Positions 36,013 through 45,312 of a stretch of DNA of 64,000 bases are shown here, piece by piece. Below the pieces are notes generated by a model. That model saw only the letters and a list, made by a program, of their open reading frames with translations, did no database searches and was not told where the DNA came from. Origin of the DNA: Thermaerobacter sp. PB12/4term. GTDB lineage: Bacteria > Bacillota > Sulfobacillia > Thermaerobacterales > Thermaerobacteraceae. The position numbers and the translations under genes are program-made. The stretch is from NCBI RefSeq assembly GCF_003403315.2, contig NZ_CP048407.1:620001-684000 (forward strand), written 5' to 3'. Numbering within the stretch: position 1 is the stretch's first letter; each line of letters starts with the position of its first letter.

Positions 36013-36987
36013 ATGGAGGGGCAGCACCAGCAGAGCGGCGCCCGGAAGCCGGACGTGCCGTCCCCAGCAGGCCGAGTCGACCTGTCCCGGCTGGTTACGG
36101 AACAGCCCAACCCGGCCACGGCCAGGCTGGATATCCTGGATGCACGGGAGATCTGCCGGTTGATCAATGAAGAGGATCACAAGGTTGCGCCCGCTGTGGC
36201 CCAACACCTGGACGTGATTGCGGAGGCGGTGGAACGCATCGCGGCGGCGCTGCGCCGCGGGAATCGCCTGTTCTACGTCGGCGCGGGAACCAGTGGCCGC
36301 CTGGGCGTGCTCGATGCTGCCGAATGCCCGCCCACCTTCGGCACCGACCCCGAGATGGTTCAGGGCATCATTGCCGGAGGACCCCAGGCCCTGACGCGAG
36401 CGGTGGAAGGGGCTGAAGACGACAGCGAAGCCGGCCGGCAAGACATCAGGGCGCGGGGCGTTCGGGCTGGCGACGTGGTCGTGGCCCTGTCGGCCAGCGG
36501 GCGTACGCCCTACTGCCTGGGCGCCTTGCAGGCCGCCCGGGAGGCCGGTGCCTTCACCGTGGCCGTCACCTGCAACCCTGGTTCCGCCATGGGAGGCGTG
36601 GCCGATCTGGCCATCGAGGTGGTGGTGGGACCGGAGGTGCTGGCCGGTTCGACCCGAATGAAGGCCGGTACCGCTCAGAAAATGGTGCTCAACATGCTCA
36701 GCACGGCGGCCATGGTGCGGCTCGGCAAATGCTATGGCAACCTCATGGTGGACCTGCGGCCGACCAATGAGAAGCTGGTAGAACGCGCGCGCCGGATCAT
36801 CATGCGCGTGCTGGGATGCGATGCCTCGACGGCGGCCGACCTCCTGGCCCGGTCGGGAAACCAGGTCAAGGTGGCCATCGTGATGGGCGCCACGGGTCTG
36901 GACGCCGAGGGTGCGCGCCGCTGCCTGGACGAACACGGCGGGTTCGTCCGCAGGGTATTGGACGAAGCAGCGTCTGGGTCGAGCTGA
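36013..36987 (+). CDS. murQ: N-acetylmuramic acid 6-phosphate etherase
   Basis: Splits MurNAc-6-phosphate into GlcNAc-6-phosphate and D-lactate. The 324-residue product starts in the usual way after a short variable head (LVTEQPNPATARLDILDAREICRLIN). It has the SIS sugar-phosphate site FYVGAGTSGRLGVLDAAECPPTFG, with the catalytic Glu in AAECPP, then VVALSASGRTPYCLGAL and GSTRMKAGTAQKMVLNM. ATG 36013 follows AAAGGGGGC. Together with murP, nagA and nagB it gives a complete route from MurNAc to fructose-6-phosphate. The GntR-family gene begins 20 bases after its stop. Confidence 0.96.
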   Translation: MEGQHQQSGARKPDVPSPAGRVDLSRLVTEQPNPATARLDILDAREICRLINEEDHKVAPAVAQHLDVIAEAVERIAAALRRGNRLFYVGAGTSGRLGVLDAAECPPTFGTDPEMVQGIIAGGPQALTRAVEGAEDDSEAGRQDIRARGVRAGDVVVALSASGRTPYCLGALQAAREAGAFTVAVTCNPGSAMGGVADLAIEVVVGPEVLAGSTRMKAGTAQKMVLNMLSTAAMVRLGKCYGNLMVDLRPTNEKLVERARRIIMRVLGCDASTAADLLARSGNQVKVAIVMGATGLDAEGARRCLDEHGGFVRRVLDEAASGSS

Positions 36988-37007
36988 AGGGGGAGGGATC
37001 TCCCGTG

Positions 37008-37811
37008 ATGCGGGGACCCCGTGGGCGGGCCACCCTCTACATCGAGATCATGGAGTTCCTGCGGCGGCGGATCCGGGAGGGGCACCTCCGCCCCGGCGAC
37101 CGGATTCCCTCCGAGCGCGAGCTGGCCGAGCAGTTTGGCGCGAGCCGTATGACGGTGCGTCACGCCTTGGACCAGCTGGCGTGGGAAGGGGTGATTCGCC
37201 GGGAGCAGGGGCGGGGAAGTTTCGTTGCCGAACCCAAGATTCCCCTGGGGCTGCAGTTCCTGACCAGCTTCTCGGAAGACATGCGCCGGCGGGGGCTTGA
37301 ACCTTCGTCCCGCCTGCTGTCCGTGGCGGTGGTCGAGGCCGACGATGCCGTGGCCGCCCAGCTGGCGCTGGCGGTGGACCGGCGGGTCACCTCCCTGCGC
37401 CGCGTGCGCTATGCCAACGGCGAACCTCTTTCCATCGAGCATGTGCAGGTTCCCTACCGGCTCCTGCCCGACCTGGCCGAGCATGTCCGCGAGCGGTTCC
37501 GGGGGCAGCGAGCGACCGCCTTTTCCCTGTACGAGCGTTTCGACCGCGTGGGCATTGTCCTGCAACGGGCCCGGCAGACCATCGAAGCCGCCGTGGCCAC
37601 GGCCGAACAGGCCCGCTGGCTCCAGGTGCGGGAAGGGAGCGCCCTGCTGCTGCTCACGCGGGTGAGTTTTGACACCACGGGTCGTCCGGTCGAACTGGTC
37701 CGTTCCTGGTACCGGGGGGATCGCTACCGCTATGAAACGGAGTTGATTCGGCCTCCCACCGCGGCCGAGGTCCTCCCCGCAGCGGCTGGGGGTGAACCGG
37801 AACAACCTTGA
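37008..37811 (+). CDS. GntR/HutC-family transcriptional regulator (NagR-like)
   Basis: Probable sugar-phosphate-responsive repressor of this cluster. The 267-residue product has an N-terminal winged helix (LRPGDRIPSERELAEQFGASRMTVRHALDQLAWEGVIRREQGRGSFV) and a C-terminal UTRA ligand domain that, in NagR/DasR relatives, senses GlcN-6P or GlcNAc-6P. Escherichia coli MurR is an RpiR-family protein, so this is a different solution, closer to Bacillus NagR (YvoA). ATG 37008 (or GTG 37005) follows GGGGGAGGG. It is located between murQ and nagA on one transcript, and two candidate operators occur upstream (30904 and 34253). Confidence 0.9.
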   Translation: MRGPRGRATLYIEIMEFLRRRIREGHLRPGDRIPSERELAEQFGASRMTVRHALDQLAWEGVIRREQGRGSFVAEPKIPLGLQFLTSFSEDMRRRGLEPSSRLLSVAVVEADDAVAAQLALAVDRRVTSLRRVRYANGEPLSIEHVQVPYRLLPDLAEHVRERFRGQRATAFSLYERFDRVGIVLQRARQTIEAAVATAEQARWLQVREGSALLLLTRVSFDTTGRPVELVRSWYRGDRYRYETELIRPPTAAEVLPAAAGGEPEQP

Positions 37812-37849
37812 CCAGGACCAGCCTGGGTCCAGGTGCAGGAAAGGAAGCG

Positions 37850-39283
37850 ATGGCCAGCATGGACATGACGCATCCTCTCCGGGAAGCAGCGGAAGGGTTT
37901 ACCCTTCGGAGCCGTCGCATCGTGGTGCCCGGGGGCATCCTCGACGGTTACGTGCGGGTTGCCGGGGGGCGCATTGTAGAGGTGGGCGCGGGTGAGCCAC
38001 CGGCCGCGGCCGGCGGTATGGTGACCCGCCTGGGGGATGCCTGGCTGCTGCCCGGAATGATCGACCTCCACATCCACGGCCTGGGCGGCTGGGACACCTA
38101 CGATCTGCGGCCTGAAGCGGCCCGCCACCTGGGGCTCCTGCTGGCGGCGACCGGAACCACGGCGTACTGGCCCACCCTGGCCACGGCGGAATGGGACGCG
38201 ATGGAGGCGGCCTGTGCCTTCTGGGGCGGGTTCGTCCGGGAGGAATGGGCCGGAGGCGGCGATGGGCGCGGTGCGGGCGGTGCGCCGGGTGGTGCAAGCG
38301 GTGCGGGCGGTGCGGGTCGCGCCGGTGGTGCGGGGCTTGCGGGCAGTACGGGCCGGACGGGTGGTGCGAGCGGTGCGGGCGACCCGGCCGGCTCGGCCGG
38401 TCCGGCGGGCCCGGCCGGCCACCCGGCCTGGGGGGCGGGAGCGCGGCCCCTGGGCCTTCACCTGGAGGGTCCCTTCCTCAACCCCCGCAAGCCCGGTGCC
38501 ATGCGCCCCGAGTGGATGGTCCCGCCCGATGCCGGCCGGTTGCAGCTCCTTCTGGACCGTGCCCGGGGAACGGTGCGGCGGGTCACCCTGGCCCCCGAGC
38601 TGCCGCGGGCGCTGGACCTGGTCCGGCACCTGCGCCGGCTGGGCGTCGTGGTGGCCGCCGGCCACAGCGAGGCCAGCTATGGTGAGGCGGTGGCGGCCTT
38701 TCACGCCGGGGTCACCCTGGGCAACCATATCTTCAACGCCATGCCGCCCCTCCATCACCGGGAGCCGGGCCTGCTGGGGGCGGTGATGGACCTGCCCTTC
38801 GACGGCGAGCTCATCGCCGACGGGGTCCACGTGCACCCGGCCGCCATGCGGCTGCTGTGGCGGCTGAAGGGGACCAGCCGGCTGGCGGTCATCAGCGATG
38901 CGGTGGCAGCCGCCCTGCTGCCGCCCGGGCGTTACGATCTGCGCGCCTTCGTGGCGGAAGTGCGCCCCGATGGAACCAGCCGGCTGGCCGACGGGACCCT
39001 GGCGGGCAGCACGGCCACCATGCTCACCTGCCTGCGGGTGCTGGTCGAACAGGTGGGGGTGCCCTGGCCCGAAGCCGCCCGGATGACGGCCGCGGTGCCG
39101 GCGCGCATCGCGGGAGTGGGGGAGCGGAAGGGTGCCATCGTGCCGGGACTGGACGCCGACCTCTTCGCCCTGGACGAGCAATGGCGAGTCGTGGCAACCT
39201 GGGTGGAAGGGGTACCCGTCCACACGCCGGAGCGGCCCCTGGTGGTCGCAGACCTCATCAACCGCGCCCTGGCGGTACAGTGA
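37850..39283 (+). CDS. nagA: N-acetylglucosamine-6-phosphate deacetylase with low-complexity insert
   Basis: Deacetylates GlcNAc-6-phosphate to GlcN-6-phosphate. Metal and substrate motifs are intact: DLHIHGLGGWDTYD, GLHLEGPFLNPRKPGA, AAGHSEASY, LGNHIFNAMPPLHHREPG and VISDAVAAALLPPG. At 477 residues it is about 90 longer than usual (382 in Escherichia coli). The extra length is a Gly/Ala-rich, collagen-like stretch at about residues 133-199, encoded by imperfect GGTGCGGGC-type repeats (about 38247-38448), placed in a surface region before the catalytic Glu. The ATG at 37850 follows GGAAAGGAAG; an upstream TTG overlaps the regulator stop and is less likely. Activity is probably retained because all ligands remain. 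Confidence 0.93.
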   Translation: MASMDMTHPLREAAEGFTLRSRRIVVPGGILDGYVRVAGGRIVEVGAGEPPAAAGGMVTRLGDAWLLPGMIDLHIHGLGGWDTYDLRPEAARHLGLLLAATGTTAYWPTLATAEWDAMEAACAFWGGFVREEWAGGGDGRGAGGAPGGASGAGGAGRAGGAGLAGSTGRTGGASGAGDPAGSAGPAGPAGHPAWGAGARPLGLHLEGPFLNPRKPGAMRPEWMVPPDAGRLQLLLDRARGTVRRVTLAPELPRALDLVRHLRRLGVVVAAGHSEASYGEAVAAFHAGVTLGNHIFNAMPPLHHREPGLLGAVMDLPFDGELIADGVHVHPAAMRLLWRLKGTSRLAVISDAVAAALLPPGRYDLRAFVAEVRPDGTSRLADGTLAGSTATMLTCLRVLVEQVGVPWPEAARMTAAVPARIAGVGERKGAIVPGLDADLFALDEQWRVVATWVEGVPVHTPERPLVVADLINRALAVQ

Positions 39284-39412
39284 ACGGGCTGCCGGGCCGG
39301 ACGGCACCCGTCCGGTGACCGCCCGGTGCCGGGGGAGCGGTTCGAGCCCCCTGGCCGGCACCGGCAGCCCTGGCGGGCCGGTCCGGGTGGGACGCCTTCT
39401 GGAGGGTTGACC

Positions 39413-40234
39413 ATGCCACCCCGCATCCGCATCGCCGAGTCCTACGAAGCCATGAGCGCGGCCGCGGCGGAGGCCGTCGCCCGCAGGCTGGCCGCCCGGC
39501 CCAGCCTGCGCATGCTCCTGCCTACAGGGCATACTCCCCTGGGCATGTACCGCCGCCTGGTCGAGATCACCCGCCACGAAGGGCTGCGCTGGGACCGGGC
39601 GCAGGTCTTCCTCCTTGACGAGTATCTGGGACTGGGCCCTGAGGATCCCGGCTCCTTCCGCCGTTACATGGCGGAACACCTGCTGCGGCACCTGAACCCG
39701 GCCCCGGCAGTGGACAGCCTGAACGGCCGGGCCGCCGATCCCGGGGCGGAGTGCGCCCGGTACGAGCAGGCCCTGGCAGCGGCAGGCCTGGACCTTGTGG
39801 TCCTGGGGATCGGGCGCAACGGCCACATCGGCTTCAACGAGCCCGGCTCGCCTTTCACCTCCCGCACCCGGGTGGTGACCCTGACCGCCGATACCCGGCG
39901 GGCCAACGCCCCCGATTTCGGGGGTGACCCCGAGGCGGTTCCTCCCCAGGCCCTCACCGTGGGCATCGGCACCATCCTCGAAGGCAAGGAGATCTTCGTC
40001 CTGGCCGCCGGGGCTGCCAAGGCCCCGGCGGTGGAACGGGCCATCCAGGGGCCCCTGGATCCCGCCGTACCGGCTTCGGCCCTGCAGCGCCATCCCCGGG
40101 TCACCTGGTTCCTCGACCGGGAAGCCGCCGCCGGGCTGGATCCCGAGCTGGTACCTGCCGGGGTGGGGGGCGGCGGGTCCGGGGCATGGCCCGGCGGCGA
40201 GGGGCGGAACCGCGGGGGCGCGGGCCGTGACTAG
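39413..40234 (+). CDS. nagB: Glucosamine-6-phosphate deaminase
   Basis: Converts GlcN-6-phosphate to fructose-6-phosphate and ammonia, the last step of the amino sugar route. The 273-residue product has LLPTGHTPLGMYRRL, the catalytic loop VFLLDEYLGLGPEDPGSFRRYM, and the active-site GIGRNGHIGFNEPGSPF. The last 25 residues are Gly-rich and non-conserved. ATG 39413 is preceded by GGAGGG. The stop overlaps the start of the following HAD gene by 8 bases, so the two are coupled. Confidence 0.95.
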   Translation: MPPRIRIAESYEAMSAAAAEAVARRLAARPSLRMLLPTGHTPLGMYRRLVEITRHEGLRWDRAQVFLLDEYLGLGPEDPGSFRRYMAEHLLRHLNPAPAVDSLNGRAADPGAECARYEQALAAAGLDLVVLGIGRNGHIGFNEPGSPFTSRTRVVTLTADTRRANAPDFGGDPEAVPPQALTVGIGTILEGKEIFVLAAGAAKAPAVERAIQGPLDPAVPASALQRHPRVTWFLDREAAAGLDPELVPAGVGGGGSGAWPGGEGRNRGGAGRD

Positions 40235-41315
40235 CCCGCCCGGCGGCCCCGGGCGGCGGTACCGGCTGCTGGCCCTTGACCTGGACGGCACGGTCCTGGA
40301 TCCCCGGGGGCTCATCACGCCGCGCGTCCGCCAGGCGGTGGCCCGCGCCCGGGCGGCGGGCATCCGGGTGGTGCTGGCCACGGGCCGGGTTCTTCCCTCG
40401 GCGTGGGTTTATGCGCGGCAGCTGGGGCTCGAGGGGCCGCTGGTGGTAAGCGACGGGGCCGTCCTGGCGGCCCTGGGCGATCCCGGGGACGGCGGCACCG
40501 CCGCCGTGGATGCCGGCGTGGCGCCCCGGCGGGCCCCAGGCCCGGTGGCCGGGCGGGCCGCGGGCACGACCGCCGGGGTGGCGGGAGGAACGATCCCCGG
40601 CAGCACCGCCGGCAGCACCTCCGGCACCGCGTCGGCAGAGGCCGGGGCCGCGGCGGCCGGTTCCGGGCTGCCGCGCCGGGGCCCGTGGACGGTCCTGGAT
40701 GTCCAGCCGTTTCCCCGCGATCTGGCCGAGGCGGTGACCGCCGAGCTGGTGGCGGCCGGCTGCCCGGTGGTGGTCCAGTTCCCCCAGTTTCTGGCCAGCA
40801 GCCGGCGCCCGCCGGTGGGAACGCTGATCCGGTCCCTGGCCGTACCCTACCTGCGGCACTACTGGGTGCTGCGCCGGTACGTGGTCGTCCATCCCGGGGC
40901 CGAGCTGGCCCGGTTCGTAGCCCGGGCCCCTGAGCCGCCCGTCAAGATCTCGGCCTTGGGGCAGGGGGCGGTCCTGCGTCCTCTGGAGGAGCGGATCCTC
41001 CAGCGCTACGGTCGAGCCCTGCGGCTGACCCACTCGGGACCCGGCAGCTTCGACCTCTTGCCGCCGGGCACCCACAAGGCCGCCGGGCTGCAGCGGCTGG
41101 CGGCCCGCCTGGGCATCGGCCGGGAGCAGGTGGTGGCCGTGGGGGACAACGACAACGATTGCGAGATGCTGCGCTGGGCCGGGCTGGGGGTTGCCATGGG
41201 CAACGCGGATCCCGCGGTTCGGGAATGTGCAGGCCGGGTCACCGCGTCCAACGCCGAGGATGGGGTGGCGCGGCTGATCGAAGAGGTGCTGCTGGGGGGT
41301 GGCCCGGGGGCCTAG
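40227..41315 (+). CDS. Cof-type HAD hydrolase
   Basis: Phosphatase of the HAD superfamily, subfamily IIB. The 362-residue product shows motif I LLALDLDGTVLDPRG near the N-terminus, motif II VLATGR, and the C-terminal motifs HKAAGLQRLAARLG and VAVGDNDNDCEMLRWAGLGVAMGNA. A Gly/Ala/Thr-rich insert lies at about 85-150 in the cap region, which makes it longer than typical (about 270). The GTG at 40227 overlaps the nagB stop by 8 bases, suggesting it belongs to the amino sugar operon, perhaps removing sugar-phosphate overload. The substrate is unknown. Confidence 0.87.
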   Translation: MTSPPGGPGRRYRLLALDLDGTVLDPRGLITPRVRQAVARARAAGIRVVLATGRVLPSAWVYARQLGLEGPLVVSDGAVLAALGDPGDGGTAAVDAGVAPRRAPGPVAGRAAGTTAGVAGGTIPGSTAGSTSGTASAEAGAAAAGSGLPRRGPWTVLDVQPFPRDLAEAVTAELVAAGCPVVVQFPQFLASSRRPPVGTLIRSLAVPYLRHYWVLRRYVVVHPGAELARFVARAPEPPVKISALGQGAVLRPLEERILQRYGRALRLTHSGPGSFDLLPPGTHKAAGLQRLAARLGIGREQVVAVGDNDNDCEMLRWAGLGVAMGNADPAVRECAGRVTASNAEDGVARLIEEVLLGGGPGA

Positions 41316-41352
41316 CGGCCGGGCCGCCCGCGGTCCGGCTGAATGGGAACCG

Positions 41353-41381
41353 TTAATCGCCGGCGCAAAAAGCCGTACAAT
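41353..41381 (+). promoter_or_regulatory. Candidate promoter of the proline dehydrogenase gene
   Basis: TTAATC (41353-41358), 17-base spacer, TACAAT (41376-41381). The -10 matches five of six consensus bases; the -35 is weak. It lies about 110 bases before the start codon. Confidence 0.45.
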
Positions 41382-41491
41382 CGCCTTGGTGAGCCCCGGA
41401 CAGGCCCCCGGCCCCGGGCGGCCGCCGCCGGGCCGGAGAAGGCGGCGGGGGCCATCCACCACCCATCCCACGAAGCCGGAGGCGTATCGCT

Positions 41492-42421
41492 GTGGCCGAA
41501 CCCCACTGGAGCCGCCAGCTGATCTTCTCCGTGGCGGGGAACCCCGCCGTGACCCGTTTCGTCACCCGCTACGGCATGCGCCTGGGCGCGTCCCGGTTCG
41601 TCGCGGGGGAAGACCTGGATTCCGCCCTGACCGTGGCCCGCCAGCTGAACCAGGAAGGGTTTCCGCTGGCCATCCAGTTCCTCGGCGAGCACGTGGCCCG
41701 GGCGGAAGCCGCCGCCGAGGCGGTGGAGGAGTACCTGAGGCTGCTGGCCGCGTTGGAAGAACGCGGCATCGACGCCTACATCTCCATCAAGCCCAGCCAG
41801 ATGGGCCTCGAGGTGGACGAGGAGCTTGCCTATGCCAACTGCCGCCGCATCCTGGAGCGGACGGCGGCGGCGGGCCGGTTCGTGCGCATCGAGATGGAGG
41901 ACTCGCCCTACACCGAGAAGACCCTCCGGCTGTACCGCCGGCTCCGGGAGCACTTCGGTACCCAGGACGTGGGGATCGTCCTGCAGGCCTACCTCTACCG
42001 ATCGGCCAGGGACCTGGAGGACCTGGCCGATCTGCACCCCAACATCCGCTTCGTCAAAGGGGCGTACAACGAGCCGGCGTCGGTGGCCTATCCCGACAAG
42101 GCCGACGTAGACCGCAACTACCGGCAGCTGGTGCAGCGCCACCTGGAGCGGGGCGACTACGCCGCCATCGCCACCCACGACGACGCGCTGATCGAGGACC
42201 TGTTGCGGTTTACCGAAGAACGCGGCATCCCCCGCGACCGCTTCGAGTTCCAGATGCTTTATGGCATACGGCCCCAGCTGCAGCGACAGATGCGGGACCG
42301 AGGCTACCGGATGCGGGTCTACATCCCCTACGGGCGGGACTGGTACGGGTACTTCGTCCGCCGCCTGGCCGAGCGGCCGGCCAACGTGGGGTTCGTGCTG
42401 CGGAACCTGATCCGCGGGTAG
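41492..42421 (+). CDS. putA: Proline dehydrogenase
   Basis: FAD enzyme that oxidises L-proline to pyrroline-5-carboxylate. The 309-residue product matches the short Gram-positive/Thermus-type PRODH. It has GFPLAIQFLGEHVARAEAAAEAVEEYL, IDAYISIKPSQMGLEVD, VRIEMEDSPYTEKTLRLYRRL, IRFVKGAYNEPASVAYPDKADVD, ATHDDALIEDL, FEFQMLYGIRPQLQRQM and VYIPYGRDWYGYFVRRLAERP. These are the barrel motifs that bind FAD and proline. Start is GTG 41492, about 10 bases after GGAGGC. The partner pyrroline-5-carboxylate dehydrogenase is not in this window. The gene is flanked by the HAD gene and converges on the histidine operon. Confidence 0.93.
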   Translation: MAEPHWSRQLIFSVAGNPAVTRFVTRYGMRLGASRFVAGEDLDSALTVARQLNQEGFPLAIQFLGEHVARAEAAAEAVEEYLRLLAALEERGIDAYISIKPSQMGLEVDEELAYANCRRILERTAAAGRFVRIEMEDSPYTEKTLRLYRRLREHFGTQDVGIVLQAYLYRSARDLEDLADLHPNIRFVKGAYNEPASVAYPDKADVDRNYRQLVQRHLERGDYAAIATHDDALIEDLLRFTEERGIPRDRFEFQMLYGIRPQLQRQMRDRGYRMRVYIPYGRDWYGYFVRRLAERPANVGFVLRNLIRG

Positions 42422-42694
42422 GCGACTCGCTGCGCCTGCTCTGCGCCAGGCTGCTGCGCCGGCCGTGGCCCGGCCGCCGATCCCGGGAATGCGGGCTCTG
42501 GGATGGCTGTGCTCCGACCGCCGATCCTGCGATGACCGGGCCTGCGACGGCCCATTCCGCAACCGCCGGGCCTGCAACCTGCCAAGGCCCGCGACGGCGG
42601 CCCGCGGAAGGCGACCCCGGCCCGGCTCGGGCTCGACCGCCGTGGGCCCTGGCCCCTGGTCCGCCGTCGCCAGTCTGCAGCCCTCGTCCTGGGC

Positions 42695-43537
42695 TCACCT
42701 GGCCGCGGCCCGGCGGCCCAGCTCCGCGGCCACGGCATCCCAGCCCGCGTTCCGCACCACCAGGAGGACCGTCAGGTGGTAGAGGAGATCGGCCGCCTCT
42801 TCCACCAGCCGGTGGCCGTCCTGGTGCCCGCCGGCTACCACCGTCTCCACGGCCTCCTCGCCGACCTTCTGCAGGATACGGGGCAGGCCGGCTTCCAGCA
42901 GTTGGGTGGTGTAGGATCCCGCCGGCCGCTCCCGGACCCGCTCCCGGATCACGGCTTCAAGGCGCGAGAGCTCGCGGGCGATGGGCCCCTCCGGCGCTCC
43001 GGTGCGGGCCTCGGTTCGAGCCGCGACGGCCTGGGTCCCCGTGGGAGACGGGGTTGCCGGAGACCCGGTGCGAGCCGGGGTCGCAGGGCTGCCGGCCGGG
43101 ATGGTGGCCGTGCGGTAGAAGCAGCTGCGCTCGCCGGTGTGGCAGGCGGGACCGGCCGGTTCGACCCGGTAGAGGACGGCGTCGCCGTCGCAATCGATGC
43201 GGGCTTCCCGCACCCGGAGGGTGTGGCCCGACGTCTCGCCCTTGAGCCAGAGGCGCTGCCTGGACCGGCTGAAGAACCACGCCCGGCCCTCGGCCAGGGT
43301 GCGGGCCAGGGCCTCGCGGTTGGCGTAGGCCAGCATCAGCACGTCGCCCCGCTCCGCATCCTGGACCACCACAGGCACGAGCCCCCGCTCGTCAAAGCAC
43401 ACGGATTCAAGAAGGGGGTGCCCGGGGTCAAGAAGGGGCTCCCAGCCCTCTACAAGGCGCTCGCCATCTTCCGGAAGGTGCTCGCTGTCCGCCACGCTGC
43501 CCACCTGCCGTTTCTCGAGACGCACGTTGCCAACCAC
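42695..43537 (-). CDS. hisIE: Bifunctional phosphoribosyl-AMP cyclohydrolase / phosphoribosyl-ATP pyrophosphatase
   Basis: Carries out the second and third steps of histidine synthesis. The 280-residue protein has an N-terminal HisI domain ([29 protein letters not shown], the zinc site [32 protein letters not shown]) and a C-terminal HisE domain ([47 protein letters not shown]). The two are joined by an Ala/Pro/Thr-rich linker of about 35 residues. No good ribosome binding site precedes GTG 43537. GTG 43495 with GGCAGGTGG upstream is an alternative. It is the last gene of the operon, 30 bases after hisF. Confidence 0.95.
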   Translation of the reverse strand: MVGNVRLEKRQVGSVADSEHLPEDGERLVEGWEPLLDPGHPLLESVCFDERGLVPVVVQDAERGDVLMLAYANREALARTLAEGRAWFFSRSRQRLWLKGETSGHTLRVREARIDCDGDAVLYRVEPAGPACHTGERSCFYRTATIPAGSPATPARTGSPATPSPTGTQAVAARTEARTGAPEGPIARELSRLEAVIRERVRERPAGSYTTQLLEAGLPRILQKVGEEAVETVVAGGHQDGHRLVEEAADLLYHLTVLLVVRNAGWDAVAAELGRRAAAR

Positions 43538-43567
43538 GTACGTTGCTAAAGGCGCAGTTTGTCGATG

Positions 43568-44365
43568 CTAGAGGCGCACCGGGACGCCCCGGGCCGCCAG
43601 CAAAGCCTTGACCTCCGCGATGCTCACCTGCTGCCAGTGGAAGATGGACGCCGCCAGGGCAGCATCGGCCCCGCCCCGGACCAGCACCTCCACAAAGTGT
43701 TCGGGTCGCCCGGCACCGCCCGACGCGATCACCGGCACGGGCACGGCATCCGCCACCGCCCGGGTCAGTTCCAGGTCGAACCCGTCCCGGGTGCCGTCGG
43801 CGTCGATGCTGGTCAGCAGGATCTCGCCGGCTCCCAGCTGGGCGGCGTGGCGCGCCCACTCCACCGCGTCCAGGTTCGTGGGGCGGCGGCCGCCGTGGGT
43901 GTAGACCAGCCAGCGGGGTGCGGGCGGGGTTCCGGCACCCGCGTCCGGGCTGGGGGCGGCGGGGTTTCTCCCCGCGTCGATGGCTACCACGATGCACTGG
44001 CGGCCAAAGCGTTCCGCCGCCTCGGCCACCAGCTCGGGCCGGGCCACCGCGGCGCTGTTGATGGCCACCTTGTCGGCGCCTGCCGCCAGCAGGCGGGCGA
44101 TCTGCTCGCTATCCCGCACCCCGCCGCCCACCGTTAAGGGGATGAACACCTCCGCCGCCACCCGGCGGACCACTTCCAGCAACGTCTCGCGGCCCTGGAC
44201 GGTGGCGCTGATGTCCAGGAAGACTAGCTCGTCCGCACCCTCCCGGTCGTAGCGGCGTGCCAGTTCCACCGGGTCCCCCGCATCCCGGAGGCCCTGGAAG
44301 TGGATTCCCTTGACCACCCGCCCGCCGTCCACGTCCAGGCAGGGGATGATGCGCCGGGTCAGCAT
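43568..44365 (-). CDS. hisF: Imidazole glycerol phosphate synthase cyclase subunit
   Basis: TIM-barrel subunit that, with HisH, makes imidazole glycerol phosphate and AICAR. The 265-residue product has the two catalytic aspartates in the canonical places: [15 protein letters not shown] near the N-terminus and [16 protein letters not shown] in the second half. It also has [24 protein letters not shown] and [16 protein letters not shown] short Pro/Ala-rich insert (about residues 133-147) follows VVAIDAGR and makes it slightly longer than usual (about 253). The ATG at 44365 overlaps the hisA stop by 7 bases and is preceded by GGGAGGTGG. Confidence 0.96.
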   Translation of the reverse strand: MLTRRIIPCLDVDGGRVVKGIHFQGLRDAGDPVELARRYDREGADELVFLDISATVQGRETLLEVVRRVAAEVFIPLTVGGGVRDSEQIARLLAAGADKVAINSAAVARPELVAEAAERFGRQCIVVAIDAGRNPAAPSPDAGAGTPPAPRWLVYTHGGRRPTNLDAVEWARHAAQLGAGEILLTSIDADGTRDGFDLELTRAVADAVPVPVIASGGAGRPEHFVEVLVRGGADAALAASIFHWQQVSIAEVKALLAARGVPVRL

Positions 44366-45312
44366 GGAGTGCCACCTCCCGGGCCCGGTGGCTCGGGGGA
44401 TGCCTCCCCTGGGTTGCGGCCGAGCCCCTGGTGTGGGGTGTCGCCTGGGCCCCGGCCCGCGGCCTGCCGCGGGGTGTCTCCTGGGCCATGGCCCGGGGCC
44501 GGGCGGGTGCTCCGCCCTTCGTCCCGGCCCGGGGCCGGGCCGGGTTCCTGGCCTGCCTCATGAACCGGGGTCCCGCCGGGAAGAAGGCCGGGGGCCTTGC
44601 CCGCTTCCCGCACGGCCGCTAGGGCCGCCGCCAGATCCAGGGTGCCCTCGTACAGGGCACGCCCGGCGATGACCCCCGCCAGACCGGCGTGCTGCAGCCG
44701 GACCACGTCGTGCACATCCCGCACGCCGCCCGCGGCGATCACGCGAAAGCCGGCACGCAGGAACGGCGCGAACACCGCCGGGTCGACCCCGGCCAGGGTG
44801 CCGTCGCGGCCGGTGTCGGTGACGATGACCTCCGTCACCCCGGCGGCCCTGAGGCGCTCCAGCAGCGCCGCCGGGGGCTCGCCCGCCGCGGTCCAGCCGT
44901 CCACCGCCGCCCGCCCCTCCTTGAGGTCCAGGCTGGCCAGCACCCGGCCCGGGTAGCGGGCGGCCACCCGGGCCACCACCTCGGGCTGCCGGACCGCCAC
45001 GGTGCCGAAGATCACCGCGGCGGCGCCGTCTTCCAGATAGGCCGCGGCGGTGGCCGCGTCGCGAATGCCGCCGCCCACCTGCACCGGCACGGGCACCGCC
45101 CGCACCAGCTGCCGGATCAGCGCCTGGTGGACAGGCCGCCCCTGCCGCGCCCCGTCCAGGTCGACCACGTGGAGCCGCGGCGCCCCCGCGGCGGCGAAAG
45201 CCCGGGCGGCGGCCACCGGGTCGTCGCCGTAGACCGTCTCCCGCTGGTAGTCGCCCTGCCACAGGCGGACCAGGCGGCCACCCCGCAGGTCAAGGGCTGG
45301 GATCACAAGCAC
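44359..45312 (-). CDS. hisA: ProFAR isomerase (HisA)
   Basis: Isomerises ProFAR to PRFAR, the fourth step of histidine synthesis. The 317-residue product begins [20 protein letters not shown] (catalytic Asp) and has [23 protein letters not shown] and the second catalytic Asp in [17 protein letters not shown]. The barrel ends near residue 245. It is followed by a Pro/Gly/Ala/Glu-rich tail of about 70 residues that is not part of the family. The GTG at 45312 (GGAGCG about 9 bases upstream) overlaps hisH by 23 bases. HisA alone is expected because a separate trpF-like function is not implied. Confidence 0.95.
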   Translation of the reverse strand: MLVIPALDLRGGRLVRLWQGDYQRETVYGDDPVAAARAFAAAGAPRLHVVDLDGARQGRPVHQALIRQLVRAVPVPVQVGGGIRDAATAAAYLEDGAAAVIFGTVAVRQPEVVARVAARYPGRVLASLDLKEGRAAVDGWTAAGEPPAALLERLRAAGVTEVIVTDTGRDGTLAGVDPAVFAPFLRAGFRVIAAGGVRDVHDVVRLQHAGLAGVIAGRALYEGTLDLAAALAAVREAGKAPGLLPGGTPVHEAGQEPGPAPGRDEGRSTRPAPGHGPGDTPRQAAGRGPGDTPHQGLGRNPGEASPEPPGPGGGTPC

